Assembly (NCBI GenBank): GCA_965661115.1
Contig: CBFICO010000099.1
Location: forward strand, 1-8,983
Length of the DNA: 8,983 bases
Direction: 5' to 3'
Source of the DNA: UBA6770 sp965661115
GTDB taxonomy: Bacteria > Bacteroidota > Bacteroidia > Flavobacteriales_G > Salibacteraceae
Shown here: piece after piece, positions 5,715 through 8,983 of the stretch
Layout: every line of letters starts with the position of its first letter
How positions within the stretch are numbered: the first letter of the stretch is position 1
Notes under the pieces: generated by a model
Databases searched by the model: none
The model's input: the letters and a program-made list of their open reading frames with translations, nothing else
Told to the model about the DNA's origin: nothing
Translations under genes and position numbers: made by a program

Positions 5715-6416
5715 TTATGCTTTGAGCTCCATGTTTATATAGTTCAGGAACTCACGTTTTACTTCTTTATCTTTAAAACGACCACCGTATTCAGCGGTAA
5801 TCGTGCTGGAGTTTATGTCTTTAATACCTCTTGAGTTTACGCACAAGTGCTTGGCGTCAATAATACAAGCCACATCCTCCGTATTCATTACTTTTTGCAA
5901 GTGTTTTACTATTTGCATCGTAAGTCTTTCTTGAACTTGAGGGCGCTTAGCGTAATACTCTACAATTCTGTTGATTTTTGATAGACCTACAACATTTCCA
6001 TTGGAGATATAAGCAACATGGGCTTTACCAACGATAGGTAAAAAGTGATGTTCGCAAGTAGAGTACAACACTATGTTTTTCTCTACCAACATTTCGTTGT
6101 ATTGGTATTTGTTTTCGAAGGTGCTTGCTTTAGGTTCGTTATCTGGGTGTAATCCACCAAAAATTTCATTCACAAACATTTTTGCTACCCGTTTTGGGGT
6201 TCCACTCAAACTGTCGTCAGTCATATCTAACCCCAGGGTGTACATAATGTTTGCAAAGTCTTTTTGGATGCTTTCTATTTTCTCTGCATTGGTTAACTCA
6301 AAAGCATCTGAGCGCATAGGCGTGTCTGTGCTAGTTGATATATGGTTATCACCAATAACGTCAATTTCGCTATCGATTCCATTTAATGCTCCGTTTTTGT
6401 TTGTATCGTTTGCCAT
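5715..6416 (-). CDS. folE: GTP cyclohydrolase I (FolE, type IA)
   Basis: Zinc enzyme that converts GTP to 7,8-dihydroneopterin triphosphate, the first step of tetrahydrofolate and other pterin synthesis; a cytosolic homodecamer. It has 233 residues. After a polar N-terminal tail (1-45), the core shows GTPKRVAKMFVNEIFGGL at 72-89, the zinc and active-site motif STCEHHFLPIVGKAHVAYI at 119-137 and GLSKINRIVEYYAKRPQVQE at 144-163. HLCVNSRGIKD follows at 190-200 and the C-terminal beta-helix region at 201-230. Zinc ligands are Cys121, His124 and Cys192, equivalent to E. coli Cys110, His113 and Cys181. CVNSRG replaces the CVxMRG of E. coli, which I believe is common in Bacteroidota. The ATG at 6416 is chosen because the segment IGDNHISTSTDTPMRSDAF (21-39) looks like the conserved Bacteroidota extension. 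It is first in the folE-cysS-dcd-yidD run, with a -7 element 44 bp upstream. Confidence 0.97.
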   Translation of the reverse strand: MANDTNKNGALNGIDSEIDVIGDNHISTSTDTPMRSDAFELTNAEKIESIQKDFANIMYTLGLDMTDDSLSGTPKRVAKMFVNEIFGGLHPDNEPKASTFENKYQYNEMLVEKNIVLYSTCEHHFLPIVGKAHVAYISNGNVVGLSKINRIVEYYAKRPQVQERLTMQIVKHLQKVMNTEDVACIIDAKHLCVNSRGIKDINSSTITAEYGGRFKDKEVKREFLNYINMELKA

Positions 6417-6459
6417 TTCTATTTCTTTTCCCTTTTAACAACTAGGAAGAAATTTTGTG

Positions 6460-6467
6460 CAAATATA
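6460..6467 (-). promoter_or_regulatory. -7 promoter element upstream of folE
   Basis: Minus-strand TATATTTG, followed by CA, is an exact match to the Bacteroidota primary-sigma -7 consensus TAnnTTTG. It lies 43 bp upstream of the folE ATG, giving an expected leader of about 35 bases. That leader contains a purine-rich GGGAAAAGAAA stretch. No clear TTTG is found about 19-21 bp further upstream. It would drive the whole folE-cysS-dcd-yidD cluster. Confidence 0.6.
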
Positions 6468-6490
6468 AATTGATTCTAAAGAAAAGAATG

Positions 6491-6506
6491 TTGGCTGCCT
6501 TGCCAA
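6491..6506 (-). terminator. Weak hairpin downstream of the TonB-dependent receptor gene
   Basis: TTGGC-(6 bases)-GCCAA is a 5-bp stem about 33 bp after the receptor's TAG stop. On the minus strand it is followed by CATTCTTTTCTTT, a pyrimidine-rich but interrupted tract. It is the only terminator-like structure between the receptor and folE, but the stem is short and the T-run imperfect. Confidence 0.3.
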
Positions 6507-6539
6507 TAAGTGTTATAGAACAAGAGTAATAGCGATATA

Positions 6540-8864
6540 CTAAAAAGTTACGCTAATGCTCGCATTTGGCATAAACGGTAACTGATTTACTCGAGTGTTC
6601 GTCAATCTATCGTAATAGAAAATGTTTGCTCTATTCATAACATTTGTAATACCTATTGCACCAACCAATTCACTAAAGGCACCCAATGTCCAAGTTCTTT
6701 TAATATTAGCATCAAGTCGCGCATAGGCTGGCAAACGACCTTGATTTAGCTCACCGTAAATGGCATTTAAGTTTCCGTTTTCAGTTGAGTAATCTGTATC
6801 GTACCCGCCAGAGAAATTGATTTCTTCGTAAAGGCCTTGAGTTTGAGTAAAAGGGAAACCACTACCAAAATTGTAGCGTACGTTTGCTTCCCAGTTTAGG
6901 TCTTTTCCAAAGGTGTAAGCACCAACCAGGTTCACATTGTGTCGTCTGTCAAAAACTGGGCTGTATTCTTGAATGCCATCCCAACGCGTAATTTTGGTTA
7001 AGGAATAAACTGCCCATAGGTAGATTTTTTTGTAGCTCCATTTTGCACTTATATCTGCTCCATAGGCATCCCCTGTTTCAACTATAAAATCCTTCTTTAA
7101 AATATCAGGTTTATCGGAGTTGTAATCAGCGTCTTCAAAGAGCTTATTACGGTTAATGTTTATGAGCTGATTAAACTGCTTGTAGTAACCTTCTAAATTC
7201 ACAGTAATACCTTTCCAAAGGTCGTACTCAAAACCGAGTATATAATGATTAGCCTTTTGCAATCTATTCGTAAGCTCTTTTACTTCACCATCTATTGTAA
7301 CGTATTCGTCCTGAAGGCTTTCTGGACCGCTAATAAATCCGTAAAATAGGTTTACAATGTCTCTGTCAGAGTTTGCTGCTATTAAGTTTTGAGAATACAT
7401 TCCAGCAGCACCTTTTATTCTAAAGTTATCGGTCACGTTGTATTTCAATCCCATTCTAGGTTCAGGTGAAATGGTTGATAGCGATGCGTAATACTGCAAC
7501 CTTAAACTTGGGTCAATTATCAGCTTTCCGAATGATATTTTGTATTTGGCAAAAACTCCTAATTCAGTGTTGTTTTCTTGCTGGCTAAACGTTCTTCCAA
7601 AACTGTTGGTGTACTGGAAGTCAGTTGTAAATCCAACAATATCAATTCCGAACTTGAATTCATTATCACCAGTAAAATAGGTTGACCCAATTCCAAAGTT
7701 AAATCCGCTAACGCCACTTCTTCTGGTTCTAGCAGAAGGTTCTTCCATTTCTATTAGGTATTCCGACATAGCCAAATTACCTTCTACAATAGCGCTACTA
7801 CCTTTTGGGAGAAGTAAGAAGCGTCCGCCTCCTCCATAGTTTCGCCAGCCTATTGAAGCACCGTTTGAGTAGGACGCATTATCGTCGAAATTAAATCCGA
7901 ATAAATCTGCTTTACTTCCAGAAGGAGCTGAAAAACTAATCTTTCCGTAAATATCATTAAACTGAAATGGCAACCCGTTTGAATCGGCATAGCTATATAA
8001 CGTTTTACTGGTTTGATCTAGGTATGATGTTTTTGCAGATAACAAGTAACTGATAGTTCCATCATTATTATCTTTTGCTTTCTTAATTGGTCCTTCGAGT
8101 AGAGCTTTTGCACCAAAAGTGCTCAGGTTTACTTTTCCTCCAAAGCGTTTGTTGTTTCCGGCACGTGTGGTAATATCCATTATGGAAGAAACTCTTCCAC
8201 CGTATTCACCGCTAAAACCACCGGTGTAAACATCAGCGCTTTGCATAATATCGGCGTCAAAAACCGAGAATAAACCAATAGAGTGGAAGGCGTTGTAAAT
8301 AACCATTCCGTCTAATAAAATTTTATTTTGAACAGGAGATCCACCTCTAATGTATAGCTGACCGCCTTGGTCACCAGTAAAGATTACACCTGGAACAACT
8401 TGCATGTATTGAGCAAAATCTGCTTCGCCACCAATGGTGGGTAGTTGATTTATTTCTGTCGGGGTAATTTTAATTACCGACATTTTTACATCGGTTTGTG
8501 CTTCTTGTTTTTCTGCAGAAACGTCAAAAGTTTTTAGGTCAATAGATGATTCTTTAAGTGTGATGTTTTTGGTAAGCGTAACGTTATCTTTAATCGTAAT
8601 TTTTTCCTCAAAAGGAGCAAAACCCATTCCGCTAACCGTAAGCGTATATTCACCAGCAGGAACTTTACTAATGGAGTAGAATCCATTACCGTCAGTTGCT
8701 ACTCCGTAAGTAGTTCCTTTCAAAAAAACATTGGTGTAAATTACTGAACTACCGTCTTTGTCGTTGTAAACAAACCCTTTAACACCGCCGCTTTGAGCGA
8801 AAATTGACATTGATACAAACAAAATGGCAATTATTGAAAGGGAAAATTTTACGTGTTTTAGCAT
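6540..8864 (-). CDS. TonB-dependent outer-membrane receptor with carboxypeptidase-regulatory-like domain
   Basis: Outer-membrane beta-barrel importer powered by TonB/ExbBD, 774 residues. A signal peptide (1-23) is cut at IFA|QSGG. A carboxypeptidase-D-regulatory-like beta-sandwich covers about 27-105 (VKGFVYNDKDGSSVIYTNVF, ATDGNGFYSISKVPAGEYTL). The plug domain spans about 128-237, with QVVPGV at 155-160, YIRGGSPVQNKILLDGMVIY at 171-190, YTGGFSGEYGGRVSSIMDIT at 213-232. The rest is the barrel, ending in SISVTF with the C-terminal Phe expected for BAM-dependent assembly. The size and IRGG..VQNK.LLDG plug fit the FecA/CirA-like group seen across Bacteroidota rather than the larger SusC type, and no susD lies beside it. 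No TonB box is obvious. The substrate cannot be told: there is no transporter, hydrolase, haem or siderophore gene nearby. The ATG at 8864 is preceded by AAAGGA at a suitable distance and by a perfect -7 element. Confidence 0.95.
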   Translation of the reverse strand: MLKHVKFSLSIIAILFVSMSIFAQSGGVKGFVYNDKDGSSVIYTNVFLKGTTYGVATDGNGFYSISKVPAGEYTLTVSGMGFAPFEEKITIKDNVTLTKNITLKESSIDLKTFDVSAEKQEAQTDVKMSVIKITPTEINQLPTIGGEADFAQYMQVVPGVIFTGDQGGQLYIRGGSPVQNKILLDGMVIYNAFHSIGLFSVFDADIMQSADVYTGGFSGEYGGRVSSIMDITTRAGNNKRFGGKVNLSTFGAKALLEGPIKKAKDNNDGTISYLLSAKTSYLDQTSKTLYSYADSNGLPFQFNDIYGKISFSAPSGSKADLFGFNFDDNASYSNGASIGWRNYGGGGRFLLLPKGSSAIVEGNLAMSEYLIEMEEPSARTRRSGVSGFNFGIGSTYFTGDNEFKFGIDIVGFTTDFQYTNSFGRTFSQQENNTELGVFAKYKISFGKLIIDPSLRLQYYASLSTISPEPRMGLKYNVTDNFRIKGAAGMYSQNLIAANSDRDIVNLFYGFISGPESLQDEYVTIDGEVKELTNRLQKANHYILGFEYDLWKGITVNLEGYYKQFNQLININRNKLFEDADYNSDKPDILKKDFIVETGDAYGADISAKWSYKKIYLWAVYSLTKITRWDGIQEYSPVFDRRHNVNLVGAYTFGKDLNWEANVRYNFGSGFPFTQTQGLYEEINFSGGYDTDYSTENGNLNAIYGELNQGRLPAYARLDANIKRTWTLGAFSELVGAIGITNVMNRANIFYYDRLTNTRVNQLPFMPNASISVTF

Positions 8865-8887
8865 AATGTTCCTTTAGGTAAAGCACG

Positions 8888-8895
8888 CAAAAGTA
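8888..8895 (-). promoter_or_regulatory. -7 promoter element upstream of the TonB-dependent receptor
   Basis: Minus-strand TACTTTTG, followed by CG, matches TAnnTTTG exactly and ends 23 bp before the ATG at 8864, giving a leader of roughly 16 bases. That leader contains AAAGGA about 5 bases before the ATG, a Shine-Dalgarno-like site uncommon in this phylum. No -33 TTTG is evident, and no Fur-box-like palindrome is seen in 8865-8983. Confidence 0.55.
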
Positions 8896-8983
8896 TCAAT
8901 ATACCTCTGCCTCGATTCGATATTATTGTTAATTGCATTTTGGCTGACTCAAAGGTTAAAATAGGTGATAAATGGCATTTTTT

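Noticed and set aside
5715..6416. Unusual N-terminal extension of FolE
   Set aside because: The segment before the core looks like the extension commonly present in Bacteroidota FolE, so it is not a novelty or a wrong start.
6073..6438. 121-residue plus-strand ORF opposite folE
   Set aside because: It lies entirely opposite an intact folE with all catalytic residues, and shows no recognisable motif.
6540..8864. SusC-type polysaccharide receptor
   Set aside because: The protein is too short (774 residues), its plug is of the IRGG/LLDG FecA-like type, and no susD lies next to it.
1..8983. CRISPR array, tRNA, rRNA, insertion sequence, phage genes or defence system
   Set aside because: No regularly spaced repeats, cloverleaf sequence, transposase motif or defence-type domain was found on either strand.

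Overview
The window looks like a piece of a Bacteroidota chromosome, most likely from the Flavobacteriales. It is AT-rich, has few Shine-Dalgarno sites and carries upstream elements of the Bacteroidota -7 type (TAnnTTTG). It encodes a TonB-dependent receptor with a carboxypeptidase-regulatory-like N-terminal domain, and two signal peptides of the AxA|Q type. Nothing in it resembles a phage, plasmid, CRISPR array or transposon, and most of it is housekeeping.

Layout: (1) Positions 1-321, minus strand, are broken. The first ~57 codons of a secreted protein run directly into a piece of a TauE/SafE-family membrane protein that lacks its start and is frameshifted. This is either a decayed gene junction or an assembly error. 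(2) 416-1546, minus: an intact THUMP-domain RNA methyltransferase of the RlmL/YpsC type. (3) A 171-bp divergent spacer leads to 1718-3403, plus: a 561-residue exported protein with a TTG start, two copies of a TPR-like helical repeat, a long Ala/Glu/Lys coiled coil, a Pro-Lys repeat and a beta-rich C-terminus. It is the least understood gene here. (4) 3400-6416, minus: a compact cluster, in transcription order folE (GTP cyclohydrolase I), cysS (cysteinyl-tRNA synthetase), dcd (dCTP deaminase) and yidD (membrane insertion factor). The gaps are 12, 3 and 41 bp. A perfect -7 element lies just upstream of folE, and a five-unit heptanucleotide repeat with a perfect hairpin sits between dcd and yidD. 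(5) 6540-8864, minus: an intact TonB-dependent receptor, apparently with its own promoter.

How the genes relate: the folE cluster combines pterin/folate synthesis, tRNA charging, dUTP/dUMP supply for thymidylate synthesis (which also needs folate) and inner-membrane protein biogenesis. It looks like a growth-linked operon rather than a single pathway. The receptor has no SusD partner or other transport gene beside it, so its substrate cannot be read from context. The methyltransferase and the coiled-coil protein diverge from a shared spacer but have no obvious functional link. No new multi-gene system is evident. The items most worth a second look are the fused fragments at the left edge, the architecture of the 561-residue protein, the heptad repeat at the dcd stop codon, and the DCD-DUT-like active-site loop of Dcd.
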